Shown: positions 33,163-41,892 of the stretch, piece by piece
Position numbering within the stretch: position 1 is the first letter of the stretch
Layout of the letters: every line of letters starts with the position of its first letter
Origin: an uncultured Clostridium sp.
GTDB taxonomy: Bacteria > Bacillota > Clostridia > Lachnospirales > Lachnospiraceae
Direction of reading: 5' to 3'
Assembly: GCA_946498245.1 (NCBI GenBank)
Contig: CAMMNN010000008.1
Span: forward strand, 1-64,000
Length of the DNA: 64,000 nucleotides
Notes under the pieces: generated by a model
The model's database searches: none
Told to the model about the DNA's origin: nothing
The model's input: only the letters and a program-made list of their open reading frames with translations
Translations under genes and position numbers: made by a program

Positions 33163-34527
33163 TTACATAAACAGACGGAGAAGCCGGTTTTTCCCTTTGG
33201 TATAAGGCCTGTACCGCACCGGAAGATCCAACGAATATTTTTTTACAATGCTTTTTTCATGGCTGAAGGTTTCAAAGGTTCTCCTTCCATGGTAGCTTCC
33301 CATTCCGCTGTTTCCCACGCCTCCAAAGGGAAGTCCTGAAACAGCGGTGTGAACCAGGGTATCGTTTATACATCCGCCTCCGAAAGCAAACCGGGACAGC
33401 ACATATTCCTCTACAATGGGACGGGAGGTAAACAGATAGAGAGCCAGGGGCTTTTCCATGGTTTTCAGCCGTCTTTCCACATCAAAAATAGATTCAAACT
33501 CCAGCACCGGAAGGATAGGCCCGAAAATTTCTTCCTGCATTACAGGGCTGTCCCAGCCCGGACTGTCCAGAATCGTCGGTTCGATCCTCAGCATAAAAGG
33601 CTCGGCCCCGCCTCCGGCCAAAATGGTCTGCCCCTCCAGCAGTTCCAGAAGGCGGTTATAATGACGGCTGCTGATAATTTTCGGATAATCCCAGCGTTCC
33701 AGGGGTTTGTCTCCAAACTGAACCCGGATCCAGTATATCAGCCAGCGAATCAGCTCATCTTTTACCGGTTTCTGTACCAGCACATAGTCCGGAGCCACGC
33801 AGGTCTGGCCGCCGTTTAAGAATTTTCCAAAAACAATCCGTTTGGCCGCCAGCCGGATGTCAGCGCTTTTTTCTACAATACAGGGGCTTTTGCCTCCCAG
33901 CTCCAAGGTCGTGGGAGTCAGATGAAGGGCTGCCTTTTTCAGCACCTCTTTCCCCACTGCGGGGCTTCCGGTAAAAAAAATGTAATCAAATCTCTGTTCC
34001 AGCAGCTCCTGTGCCGTTTCCTTCTCTCCGCATACTACGGCAGCCAGCCACTCCGGAAAGGCCCTGCTGACAATCTTTTGGATTACCCGGGCCGTAGCGG
34101 GGGCGTATTCTGAAGGCTTCAGCACACAGCAGTTTCCGGCTGCAATAGCCCCGGCCAGGGGTTCCATTGACAGCAGGAAGGGATAATTCCAGGGAGACAA
34201 AATAAGCACATTTCCATAGGGTTCCGCTACAGTAAAGCAGGACGAGGGAAATTGGGCGAGAGGGGACGGTTTGCAGCGCCGCTTGCTCCACTGTTCCAAA
34301 TGGGCCAGCGTATTTTCGATCTCCCTGGAAACCAGGCCAAATTCCGTCATATATGTTTCAAAAGGCGGTTTGTTCAGGTCTTTCATCAGAGCATCCTCCA
34401 CCTCGGCCTGATACTCTTCAATTGCCGCTAAAAGCCGCCTCAGGGCCTCTCTGCGAAATGGCAGTCCCAGAGTTTTTCCTTCCCGGAAAGCTTTTTTCTG
34501 TTTTTTTAATAATTGCGCCAGTTCCAT
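33163..34527 (-). CDS. NAD(P)-dependent aldehyde dehydrogenase (class 3-like)
   Basis: The 454 aa enzyme oxidises aldehydes to acids. The substrate-binding entry ILSPWNYPFLLSMEPLAGAIAAG is near residue 110, the catalytic glutamate region LELGGKSPCIV is near 210, and the catalytic cysteine is in NGGQTCVAPDYVLV near 245. The length and lack of an N-terminal extension fit the ALDH3 group. AGGAGGG before the ATG. It stands alone between the toxin locus and a lipoprotein gene. No partner suggests a specific aldehyde. Confidence 0.93.
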   Translation of the reverse strand: MELAQLLKKQKKAFREGKTLGLPFRREALRRLLAAIEEYQAEVEDALMKDLNKPPFETYMTEFGLVSREIENTLAHLEQWSKRRCKPSPLAQFPSSCFTVAEPYGNVLILSPWNYPFLLSMEPLAGAIAAGNCCVLKPSEYAPATARVIQKIVSRAFPEWLAAVVCGEKETAQELLEQRFDYIFFTGSPAVGKEVLKKAALHLTPTTLELGGKSPCIVEKSADIRLAAKRIVFGKFLNGGQTCVAPDYVLVQKPVKDELIRWLIYWIRVQFGDKPLERWDYPKIISSRHYNRLLELLEGQTILAGGGAEPFMLRIEPTILDSPGWDSPVMQEEIFGPILPVLEFESIFDVERRLKTMEKPLALYLFTSRPIVEEYVLSRFAFGGGCINDTLVHTAVSGLPFGGVGNSGMGSYHGRRTFETFSHEKSIVKKYSLDLPVRYRPYTKGKNRLLRLFM

Positions 34528-34646
34528 AGAAAATCCCTCCTGTCTTATTCATTCTCCTAATTTACAAAGGGGCGTCCCCGCCCCGCCGCTCTAAGAGCTC
34601 CGGTTTGTGAACGCCCGCTTTCATTTGTGTGCAAAAACCTTTGATT

Positions 34647-35297
34647 TTATACGCCGCTTACATCAATGATGCTTTCACCTAAAGCCGTTACATCATCTTC
34701 ATTTACAGTGTACTTATTGTCAGAGCCTTTGTATACGTGAAGGGTGTATTCAACGCCTTCTCCGTACTGGATTTCTTCCAGGCTCGCATCCAGATAAGTA
34801 TACAGAATATCATAGGTTTTTTCTATAATTTCTTCATCGGAGGGAACCTCTCCGCTGGCGGCAACTTCCGTAATCCAGTTTACAAGATCCGTCTCCGCAT
34901 CTCCCAGGGCGTTGTTAAGAGCTTCCCCAAAGAGAATCGGCTCTACGGTAACAGGAACTGTGTATCCGTCGCTGGTTTTCTCCGCTTCACCTACAGTATA
35001 CTTACACATCTTCATCAGCTCAGTCATATAGCCGCGATATTTTTCCACCATCTCGTCAGAAAGTCCCAGCTCTGTGAAAACGGCCATGTTCTCATCCATA
35101 ATCTCCTCGTTTTCCGCCAAGATTTCTTCCTCAGTGGAATCTACCAGTTTCAGATAATCTGCTGAGATTTCCCCCTTCAGAACGGCATCAAGATCGCCCT
35201 GGACGTATCCCTGAGCGTCAAATTCCTGTCCGCAGCCTGTTGTTGCCAAAACCAGCGCCGTAACCAAAAGGACAGCTAACTTTTTCAGTCTTTTCAT
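34647..35297 (-). CDS. Secreted lipoprotein of about 216 aa, function unknown
   Basis: Start chosen at 35297, where AGGAGG precedes MKRLKKLAVLLVTALVLATT. The lipobox ends in TTGC followed by GQEFDAQGY, so it should be lipid-anchored after the cleavage cysteine. The mature part is acidic and helical (DAVLKGEISADYLKLVDSTE, then a repeated pattern of EEIL and DENMAV). It resembles the DUF5105-type lipoproteins of Firmicutes, a family recalled without search. It is monocistronic, 118 bp downstream of the helicase region on the same strand. Confidence 0.75.
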   Translation of the reverse strand: MKRLKKLAVLLVTALVLATTGCGQEFDAQGYVQGDLDAVLKGEISADYLKLVDSTEEEILAENEEIMDENMAVFTELGLSDEMVEKYRGYMTELMKMCKYTVGEAEKTSDGYTVPVTVEPILFGEALNNALGDAETDLVNWITEVAASGEVPSDEEIIEKTYDILYTYLDASLEEIQYGEGVEYTLHVYKGSDNKYTVNEDDVTALGESIIDVSGV

Positions 35298-35369
35298 ACT
35301 TTTCCTCCTACTTTCTGATTTTTTCTGACATCCCAATTATACTATAGAGACATTTTTCAGTCAACGAGT

Positions 35370-37082
35370 TTATTTTCTTTCTTCCGCCCGTTCCGCCCGG
35401 ACGCTCTTTCCCCGGATCTTTGCGTGCTTCATGGCTTTTAAAACAGCCTCTGCATAGGATTCCGGCACTTCTACGAAAGTATATCCGTCATACATATCTA
35501 TACTCCCCACAACTCTGCCGGGAATACCGGATTCCCCGGCTACAGCCCCCAAAATATCCCCGGGGGAAACTTTCTGATTTCTGCCGATGTTCAAAAAGAG
35601 TCTGGCCATAGCTTCTCCGCCGCTAAGGTAATCGTACACCTTTTCTGATGCGCGGATCCGCCTGTTTCTATGGCTTCCGGCGCTCTCTCCATCCCGTCTG
35701 CCGCGCCCCTTCTGAGTTCCCCGGCTGCGGTAGGCGTCTAAATCGTCTAAAGAGCGGGCCGGACGGCTGCTCTCCGGAATCTCTTCGTTTTCCGTTCCCA
35801 TCATCAGTTTCAGCAGGGCCGCCGCCAGATCCATAGCTGTGTAATCCTCTTCAATCAGCTTCACCTCTATGGCGTCGATCATTTCATCCAGTTCCTGGCT
35901 CTCAATGGTTTCCCTGACCTGATCTAAAATCTTATCTACTTTTATAGCGGTAATATCATTCAGAGAGGGAATTGCCTGGGGAATAATCCTGGTTTTACAG
36001 TACCTTTGAATGTCCCTAAGCTTATACACCTCCCGGCCCACTACCAGGCTGAAGGCTTTCCCTTCCCGTCCGGCTCTGCCGGTCCGCCCGATTCTGTGGA
36101 CATAGTACTCGTCGTCCTGGGGAATGTCGTAATTAAATACGGCCTCTACGTCGTCTACGTCAATGCCTCTGGCCGCCACGTCAGTAGCCACCAAAATATC
36201 GGCCTTTCCATTGCGGAAGCTGTTCATCACCCTGTCTCTCTGGACCTGCTTTAAATCGCCGTGAAGGCCCTCTGCGAAATAACCCCGGCCCTGAAGGGCT
36301 TCCGCTACTTCCTCCACGCCCTTTTTGGTATTGCAGAAAACCACAGACAGTTTCGGAGCATACAAATCCAGAAGCCGGCACAGGACTTCCACCTTATTTT
36401 TCTGCTTCACTTCATAATAATATTGGGTGACCTTAGGAACTGTTAAGTCTTTTTTGACCACTCTGACTGTCACCGGGTCTTTCTGGAATTTCCGGGCAAT
36501 CTCCAAAATAGCCTGGGGCATGGTAGCTGAAAACATTACCGTCTGCCGTTCCTCAGGAAGCTGTCCCAAAATGGTTTCCATGTCCTCTAAAAACCCCATA
36601 TTAAGCATCTCGTCAGCCTCGTCCAGCACTACGGTATGAACGTCCTCTGTACGGATCGTACGCCTTCTCATGTGATCCATCACCCGCCCCGGAGTTCCGA
36701 TAATAACCTGGGCGCCGTCTTTGAGGGAACGGATCTGCTTTCCTATCTCCTGGCCCCCGTAAACCGGAAGCACTTTGATGCCGTGGAGATACTTTGCAAG
36801 GCTGCGGATTTCTTCCGCCACCTGAATGGCCAGCTCCCTGGTAGGGCACAGCACAATGGCCTGGATCCGCTTTACTTTGGGATCAACCTTCTGAAGCAGC
36901 GGAATACCAAAAGCCGCCGTCTTGCCGGTTCCCGTCTGGGCCTGCCCGATAACGTCCCGGCCTTCTATTTCCAGGGGAATGGCCTGCCCCTGAATAGGCG
37001 ACGCCTCCTCAAAGCCCATGTCCGCAACTGCCCGCAAAATTTTCTCATCTAACTGAAGCTCTTCAAATTTCACTGTTTCCAT
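35370..37082 (-). CDS. DEAD-box RNA helicase with DbpA-type C-terminal RNA-binding domain
   Basis: The 570 aa protein has the full helicase set: Q motif FEEASPIQGQAIP, AQTGTGKTAAFG (I), PTRELAIQV (Ia), VLDEADEMLNMGF (II), FSATMP (III), ATDVAARGIDVDD (V) and HRIGRTGRAGREG (VI). After a basic low-complexity linker (about 430-485), a DbpA-like domain at 490-560 (FLNIGRNQKVSPGDILGAVAG) would bind structured RNA such as rRNA. The likely role is ribosome assembly or RNA decay in the cold. Its leader holds a terminator-like hairpin and a leader ORF, suggesting attenuation. Confidence 0.92.
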   Translation of the reverse strand: METVKFEELQLDEKILRAVADMGFEEASPIQGQAIPLEIEGRDVIGQAQTGTGKTAAFGIPLLQKVDPKVKRIQAIVLCPTRELAIQVAEEIRSLAKYLHGIKVLPVYGGQEIGKQIRSLKDGAQVIIGTPGRVMDHMRRRTIRTEDVHTVVLDEADEMLNMGFLEDMETILGQLPEERQTVMFSATMPQAILEIARKFQKDPVTVRVVKKDLTVPKVTQYYYEVKQKNKVEVLCRLLDLYAPKLSVVFCNTKKGVEEVAEALQGRGYFAEGLHGDLKQVQRDRVMNSFRNGKADILVATDVAARGIDVDDVEAVFNYDIPQDDEYYVHRIGRTGRAGREGKAFSLVVGREVYKLRDIQRYCKTRIIPQAIPSLNDITAIKVDKILDQVRETIESQELDEMIDAIEVKLIEEDYTAMDLAAALLKLMMGTENEEIPESSRPARSLDDLDAYRSRGTQKGRGRRDGESAGSHRNRRIRASEKVYDYLSGGEAMARLFLNIGRNQKVSPGDILGAVAGESGIPGRVVGSIDMYDGYTFVEVPESYAEAVLKAMKHAKIRGKSVRAERAEERK

Positions 37083-37148
37083 CTATTCATAATCCTCTCT
37101 GTTTCGTTCCGTCCGCCCCTGTTCACTCCTTTGGGAACCCGGACTGTT

Positions 37149-37199
37149 TCACTGGCGCAAACAAAAACGAGAGGTTACAGCCACTCTCAAGCCTTCCAT
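37149..37199 (-). CDS. Candidate 16-residue leader peptide of the helicase gene
   Basis: ATG at 37199 opens MEGLRVAVTSRFCLRQ and ends in TGA, spanning the loop and right arm of the leader hairpin. AGAGG abuts the ATG, which is too close for a standard site, so translation may be weak. The arrangement of leader ORF across a terminator is what ribosome-mediated attenuation uses. Too short for the ORF track. Existence as a translated peptide is inference. Confidence 0.4.
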   Translation of the reverse strand: MEGLRVAVTSRFCLRQ

Positions 37200-37209
37200 C
37201 CTCTCGTTT
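37165..37209 (-). terminator. Attenuator-like hairpin in the helicase leader
   Basis: On the minus strand AAACGAGAGG pairs perfectly with CCTCTCGTTT, followed by a T-rich GTTTTTGTTTG run. It starts about four bases after the predicted transcription start, so most transcripts would end at about 50 nt unless the stem is opened. Confidence 0.75.
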
Positions 37210-37219
37210 GTACAGAAAA

Positions 37220-37248
37220 ACTATAACAGCGCCGGCGGCGGCTGTCAA
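37220..37248 (-). promoter_or_regulatory. Promoter of the DEAD-box helicase
   Basis: Minus strand perfect TTGACA (37243-37248), 17 bp GC-rich spacer, TATAGT (37220-37225). The predicted start is near 37213. Confidence 0.85.
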
Positions 37249-37261
37249 GCTGAAATTCGTA

Positions 37262-37290
37262 TTGATTCGGTCAAAAAAATGTTTTATAAT
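37262..37290 (+). promoter_or_regulatory. Promoter of the LysR regulator, back to back with the helicase promoter
   Basis: Plus strand TTGATT (37262-37267), 17 bp, TATAAT (37285-37290). Its -35 lies 13 bp from the helicase -35, so a regulator bound here could affect both. Confidence 0.7.
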
Positions 37291-37348
37291 TGATAAATAA
37301 TCGTCAAATAGGACATCTTCTGCAGGCTCCGGCTATTGGGAGGGAATC

Positions 37349-38272
37349 ATGGATTTACAACAGCTAGTTTACTTCGAATGTATTGCAAAATATGAAAATT
37401 TCTCCAAAGCTTCACAGATTTTATACGTGTCTCAGCCCTCTCTCAGCGCTTCTGTCCTCCGTCTGGAGGAAGAATTGGGCGCCCCTCTTTTTGATCGGAA
37501 AAAGGGCCGGATCTATCTCAACAGCTACGGTCGGTACTTTTTAGGCGTAACCCAGAAAATCCTGGGACTGGTGGATGAAAGCAAAAATTCCGTCTGGCAG
37601 GAAAGCCAGACGGAAACCAAAACGCGGATTTCCATTGCCGGGAACGGCTTTAATAATACGATCTCGGATCTCATTTGGAAATTTCAGCAGAGAAATCCTT
37701 CTGTTATTATCCACTCCCAATTTGTTAATCCCCTGTCCCCGATTGAATTTTCAGAAAACGATTTTATTATCAATCGGACTCATGATACCATCCCTTCTTA
37801 TTTCCACCACATGGTTCTGCAAAGAGGAGAATATCACGTAGTAATCCCCAAAACAAGCCCCCTCTCCCTGCAAAGCTGCATCCGAATCCAGGATTTGGAA
37901 CACGAAAACTTCTGTTTTATGACAGACGATAATAAAAACTACGAGCCTCCTCACAAATACTGTCTGGACGCAGGCTTTATCCCTCAGTGCAGTTTTTCCA
38001 CCAACGATTCTTTTGCGAAATTCCGGTATCTGTCCAAAGGGACCGCCGCCGCGTTTATCCCTGCCGGGGCCGTGGAAATGTATTCTCTGATTCCAGACAT
38101 CGTTATCCTTCCTATCTGTAAGGAAGATCAAAAGAAATACCTTATGGCCCACTACCATCTGTACTGGTCAGACGCTATTTATGAATTGCCTGCCACTACG
38201 GCCTTTCTGGAATTTATAAAAAACAGCATTGCATCATCAGAAGAGGGCGGCGAAATCGATATTATTCGATAA
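37349..38272 (+). CDS. LysR-family transcriptional regulator
   Basis: The 307 aa protein has an N-terminal winged HTH at 1-60 (LVYFECIAKYENFSKASQIL, VSQPSLSASVLRLEEELGAPLF). An inducer-binding domain at about 90-295 includes INRTHDTIPSYFHH. GGGAGG lies before the ATG. It is convergent with the sigma-factor gene at the end of the catabolic operon, 13 bp apart, so it is the best local candidate for controlling that operon. Target and inducer are not visible; the inverted repeat at 50907-50943 is one possible site. Confidence 0.92.
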   Translation: MDLQQLVYFECIAKYENFSKASQILYVSQPSLSASVLRLEEELGAPLFDRKKGRIYLNSYGRYFLGVTQKILGLVDESKNSVWQESQTETKTRISIAGNGFNNTISDLIWKFQQRNPSVIIHSQFVNPLSPIEFSENDFIINRTHDTIPSYFHHMVLQRGEYHVVIPKTSPLSLQSCIRIQDLEHENFCFMTDDNKNYEPPHKYCLDAGFIPQCSFSTNDSFAKFRYLSKGTAAAFIPAGAVEMYSLIPDIVILPICKEDQKKYLMAHYHLYWSDAIYELPATTAFLEFIKNSIASSEEGGEIDIIR

Positions 38273-38285
38273 GCCGCCCACGGAA

Positions 38286-38927
38286 CTAAGGCTGCAGCCG
38301 CCATGCGCCGCTTAGGCGGATCTTCCGTTTGACCCGTTGGAGGGAATTGTCCACAGCTTTAATGCTCAGACACATGGAATGGGCGATTCTTTCGTAAGAG
38401 TAGCCATCCATGTATGCGGTAAAAACCGTCTGCTCCTGCCATGTCAAAAGGCTGTTGACGGATTCGTGAAGGCGGCGGCGATCTTCTTTTAATATCACCT
38501 GCTCTTCCGGATTAACGGCGGACTGGTCCGGCAGTGTTTCCGCAATGGGATCCGAGTCTTCCCTGCATTGGTCAAAGGAAATGCTCATATTGAGAGGGAG
38601 GTGCTTGAGGCGGTTTCCCGCCCTCACAGCAGTCAGGATCTGCCTGGTAATGCAGACCTCTGCAAAGGTCCGGAATGTCAGGTTTCTGTCCGGGGAATAT
38701 TCCCGGATCGCCTCAATCAGACCAATCATTCCCTCCTGAATGAGATCTTCTTTATCCGCCCCTTTGATGTAATAGCTGCGGCACTTTGCCCGTACCACTC
38801 CCGTATATTTTTTTATGAGAAACTCTTCCGCGCCCCTATCTCCTCCGGCCGCCAGCACAGCCTTTTCACTGTCGCTGATTTGGCTCTCTTCTTCGGTTTC
38901 TATCCACAGTTTTTCTTCTGCTGCCAC
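38286..38927 (-). CDS. SigH (Spo0H)-like RNA polymerase sigma factor
   Basis: Sigma-70 family protein of about 213 aa. Region 2 reads DKEDLIQEGMIGLIEAIREY and ITRQILTAVRAGNRLKHLPLN, close to SigH. Region 4 is YSYERIAHSMCLSIKAVDNSLQRVKRKI, whose K-x-x-D-N-x-L-Q-R-V-K-R end is diagnostic of the SigH group. AGGAGGG is better spaced for the GTG at 38927 than the TTG at 38930. The normal sigH site beside secE and nusG is not here. Instead it lies 28 bp after an MBL hydrolase gene on the same strand, at the end of the catabolic operon, so it may be a paralogue. Confidence 0.85.
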   Translation of the reverse strand: MAAEEKLWIETEEESQISDSEKAVLAAGGDRGAEEFLIKKYTGVVRAKCRSYYIKGADKEDLIQEGMIGLIEAIREYSPDRNLTFRTFAEVCITRQILTAVRAGNRLKHLPLNMSISFDQCREDSDPIAETLPDQSAVNPEEQVILKEDRRRLHESVNSLLTWQEQTVFTAYMDGYSYERIAHSMCLSIKAVDNSLQRVKRKIRLSGAWRLQP

Positions 38928-38955
38928 CAAAATCCCTCCTGCAAACTTCAGAATC

Positions 38956-39957
38956 CTATACGGTTTCCATAGAATAGGTCAAATTTCCCGCCCGGTAAAT
39001 CATCTTATTGCAAAACTCTCTTTCCACCCCATTGCGCACTTTAATGCACATACTGTCGCAGGCCGCCGGATTGTCCAGGATTTTGTCGCAGGTTTCCAAA
39101 ATATTGGACAGTACGACTTTGTCCAAATCCAAAACGCTGTGGGACGGAAATACCGTGTCAAATTCATCATTCCGGGCTGTCAGCTTCGCCAGAGCGTCAC
39201 GGAACCGGGTAACCGTGGCTGCCTTTCCGTAAAGGGGATTCACCGGATCACCGGTAATACCCAGATTTCCGATACAGGCTGCATCTCCGGCAAATAAGAT
39301 CCGGTTCCTTTTATCCAGATAAGCGGCATGGCCTGCAGTGTGACCCGGCAGATGAACCATTTCCACCTCATATCCGCCGCCCAAATCAAAGGAGTATCCG
39401 TCAGGGCAACCCACTATCTCATACTCTTTGTAGGGGATTAGATCCCCTCTGTCAAATTCCGTCCAGACACACTTTCCTCCCTCGTCAAAGAGGTAGTCCC
39501 ATACATGGGGTGTCAGCTTTGTTTTCATGGCCGGAACCTCATACTCATGGCAGTAAACCCTTTCAAACTGATAATTGCCATAAGCGTGGTCAAAATGGTA
39601 ATGGGTATTTACTACCACCAGGGGCATTTCTCCTGCCAGTTCTTTTACCAGCCCTTTCAAATCTCCCAGTCCGAAACCGGTGTCGATAAGCATAGCCTTC
39701 TCCGGCCCCAGTATCAGAAAGCTCCAGGGATCTCCCATGCCGTCCAGACTTTCCGAATAGATGCAATACAGGTTCTCCCGGAAACGGTATACCTCGGCAT
39801 AGGGATTTATATCGTAAACCTTTCGGGTCTTATCGTGCTTTCTCAGCAGCTTTTCATAGCTGAGTCCCACCGGATCCTCAGATTCTCTGATTCTGAATTT
39901 CTTTGTTTTTAGTTCTGTTTCCATTGGTGTAAATTTACGGATCGATATTTCTGCCAT
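38956..39957 (-). CDS. Metallo-beta-lactamase-fold hydrolase
   Basis: The 333 aa protein has the MBL zinc motif NTHYHFDHAYGNYQF near residue 120, HLPGHTAGHAAYL near 210, LFAGDAACIGNLG near 230 and a late FPSHS near 280, so the ligand set is complete. Zinc-dependent hydrolysis of a thioester, lactone or lactam in the cytoplasm is the general role. AAGGAGG precedes the ATG. It follows the substrate-binding protein gene by 26 bp and belongs to the catabolic operon. Specific substrate unknown. Confidence 0.88.
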   Translation of the reverse strand: MAEISIRKFTPMETELKTKKFRIRESEDPVGLSYEKLLRKHDKTRKVYDINPYAEVYRFRENLYCIYSESLDGMGDPWSFLILGPEKAMLIDTGFGLGDLKGLVKELAGEMPLVVVNTHYHFDHAYGNYQFERVYCHEYEVPAMKTKLTPHVWDYLFDEGGKCVWTEFDRGDLIPYKEYEIVGCPDGYSFDLGGGYEVEMVHLPGHTAGHAAYLDKRNRILFAGDAACIGNLGITGDPVNPLYGKAATVTRFRDALAKLTARNDEFDTVFPSHSVLDLDKVVLSNILETCDKILDNPAACDSMCIKVRNGVEREFCNKMIYRAGNLTYSMETV

Positions 39958-39983
39958 AGTTTGCCTCCTTTGCTATCGAACCA

Positions 39984-41621
39984 TTAATCATACAGCCAGT
40001 CGGCGTCGTCATTATAAGTAAACTCATTGGGGAATACGGAAGTGTAACCGTATTTGTTTACCCAATAATCAATTCCCTTCCGTCCGGCCTGGTATTTGGT
40101 AATATAATAAGTAGGCACAATGGGGCAGGCTTCTTCTACAATTTCCACGCACTGCATAGCCAGATCCAGATCGCCGTCTTTTACTGCTTCATTCAAAATA
40201 GCCTGGTACTCCGCGTCTTTCCAGCCGCCCCGGCTGTTGTTTTCGCTTAACTGGTTATAGAAATAGAACAAAACTGTATTCTGGACACAGGCATAACCGT
40301 TCATGGCCATGTCCCAGGTGTCAGGTTCTACCATTCTGGAATTTAAGGTAGAAGCTTCTATAGTTTCGATCTCTACGTTGATTCCTACCTGGCTCAAAAA
40401 CTGCTGGATAATCTCTGCGATCTCACGGCGGCTCTGGGTATTGTCAGCAATCAGCCGCAGTGTCAGCTCACCTTCCCCGTATCCCGCCTGGGCCAGCAGT
40501 TCCTTTGCTTTTTCCGGGTCATAGCCGTAATAAACCTTGTCAGGCTGGTATTCCTGGGCGATATGGGAAGCAATCTGGGTCGCAGGAACGCCTCCCACTC
40601 CTCCTAAAACGGAAGAAACGATGGCATTGGTGTCAATGGCATAGGCTATGGCCTGCCGTAGAAGCTTGTTATTACAGGGGCTTTCCTCCATGCTGTTAAA
40701 ATACAGCCCTTCGCAGTTGGTTGCTTCAATGGTATACAGGTTAATATCGTCCCGGTTCTGATAGTCTGAAATAGCAATGCTGGGGCATTCAAAAATATAG
40801 TCCACATCGCCGCTTTCCAGGGCAATGGTTTTCTGGGCATCTTCGGCAATAAAACGGCAGACAATTTCGTCTACGTTCTGGGATGGGATCAGTCCGTCAT
40901 GGCTGTCCGCCGTCTTCCAGTAGTTCTCATTTTTCTCCAGAACAATCTGGGTACCGGCGTCGTATTTCGTTACCATATAGGGGCCGGTTCCTACCGGAGT
41001 GGTAACCATTCCGTCTTCGCTGGCCTCAAAGGAAGCTTTGCTGGTAATATCGATTCGGGACAGATCATTAAAAATAAACTGGTTGTGATTTTTAAAATAT
41101 ACAACAATAGTATAAGGATCCGTCACCTCGGTCTGCTCAAAATCAATATTTCTGGTGTGCTGAACAAACTGGGTGGACTGGGCGCACTGTTCCATGGACC
41201 ATAGCACGTCTTCCGCGGTCAGATTGTTGCCGTCTGTGGTATAAATATCGTCCCAGATCTCAATCTGCATCCTGTTCTCGTCCAGCCACTCATAGCCTTT
41301 GGCTAAAATCGGTTGGATTCCCGGACTGTCATATCCGAAGTCAAAGAGCTTTTCGTAGTAATAGCAGCGGATAATAAAGTTGGAATCAATGCCACTGGAA
41401 TTGGGGGCCAGACTTCCCGGATCCGCATTAAACTCCATAACAAAGGAGCTTCTCCCCTTTTCCTGTCCGGGTTCTGTCTCTCCTCCGGCGCTTTCCGGGC
41501 TCCCTGCCCCTTCCGTCGTCTGAGGTGCTTCCTCTGAACTTCCGCAGCCTCCCAATGACAGAGTTCCTGCTCCTACTGCCAAAGCCAGTGCCAATGCCAA
41601 CAGTCTTTTCGTTTTCTTCAT
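39984..41621 (-). CDS. Substrate-binding lipoprotein of a dipeptide/oligopeptide-type ABC transporter
   Basis: The 545 aa lipoprotein has signal peptide LLALALALAVGAGTLSLGGC, then a Ser/Glu/Thr/Gly-rich spacer. The SBP family 5 fold follows (SSFVMEFNADPGSLAPNSSG, LTAEDVLWSMEQCAQ, and TPVGTGPYMVTKYDAG near residue 215). Binds the ligand outside and passes it to the OppBCDF-type permease encoded upstream. It is unusual that it is separated from the permease genes by the flavoprotein and ferredoxin. The ligand is not necessarily a peptide; family 5 proteins also bind nickel, glycans and opines. Confidence 0.93.
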   Translation of the reverse strand: MKKTKRLLALALALAVGAGTLSLGGCGSSEEAPQTTEGAGSPESAGGETEPGQEKGRSSFVMEFNADPGSLAPNSSGIDSNFIIRCYYYEKLFDFGYDSPGIQPILAKGYEWLDENRMQIEIWDDIYTTDGNNLTAEDVLWSMEQCAQSTQFVQHTRNIDFEQTEVTDPYTIVVYFKNHNQFIFNDLSRIDITSKASFEASEDGMVTTPVGTGPYMVTKYDAGTQIVLEKNENYWKTADSHDGLIPSQNVDEIVCRFIAEDAQKTIALESGDVDYIFECPSIAISDYQNRDDINLYTIEATNCEGLYFNSMEESPCNNKLLRQAIAYAIDTNAIVSSVLGGVGGVPATQIASHIAQEYQPDKVYYGYDPEKAKELLAQAGYGEGELTLRLIADNTQSRREIAEIIQQFLSQVGINVEIETIEASTLNSRMVEPDTWDMAMNGYACVQNTVLFYFYNQLSENNSRGGWKDAEYQAILNEAVKDGDLDLAMQCVEIVEEACPIVPTYYITKYQAGRKGIDYWVNKYGYTSVFPNEFTYNDDADWLYD

Positions 41622-41659
41622 TTGTTTTTTCCTCCTCCAAAATGTTACCCCAAAGGGAT

Positions 41660-41890
41660 TTACTTACCAGGCGCGTCTACAAATACCATAGAACAGGGAA
41701 CCGCCAGCCTCAGGCGGATAGCCTTTGCCGGACACTCAAAGACACAGGCGTTGCAGTGCCAGCATTCCTCCGGATACTGAATCACCGGGGCCTGACCTGT
41801 CTTCTCCTGGGGCCCGTAAGCGTCTGTGGGACAAATATCAACGCAGTGAAAGCAACCGATACATTTTTTCTTGTCAATTACAGCCGGCAT
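41660..41890 (-). CDS. Two-cluster 4Fe-4S ferredoxin, partner of the flavoprotein
   Basis: The 76 aa protein has two CxxCxxCxxxC motifs, KCIGCFHCVDICPTDAY at the N-terminus and CWHCNACVFECPAKAI in the middle, so two 4Fe-4S clusters are expected. The C-terminal IRLRLAVPCSMVFVDAPGK is like the beta subunit of adenylylsulfate-reductase-type complexes. It sits 2 bp after the flavoprotein gene, so it is probably the electron-transfer subunit of that enzyme. Confidence 0.92.
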   Translation of the reverse strand: MPAVIDKKKCIGCFHCVDICPTDAYGPQEKTGQAPVIQYPEECWHCNACVFECPAKAIRLRLAVPCSMVFVDAPGK

Positions 41891-41892
41891 TC

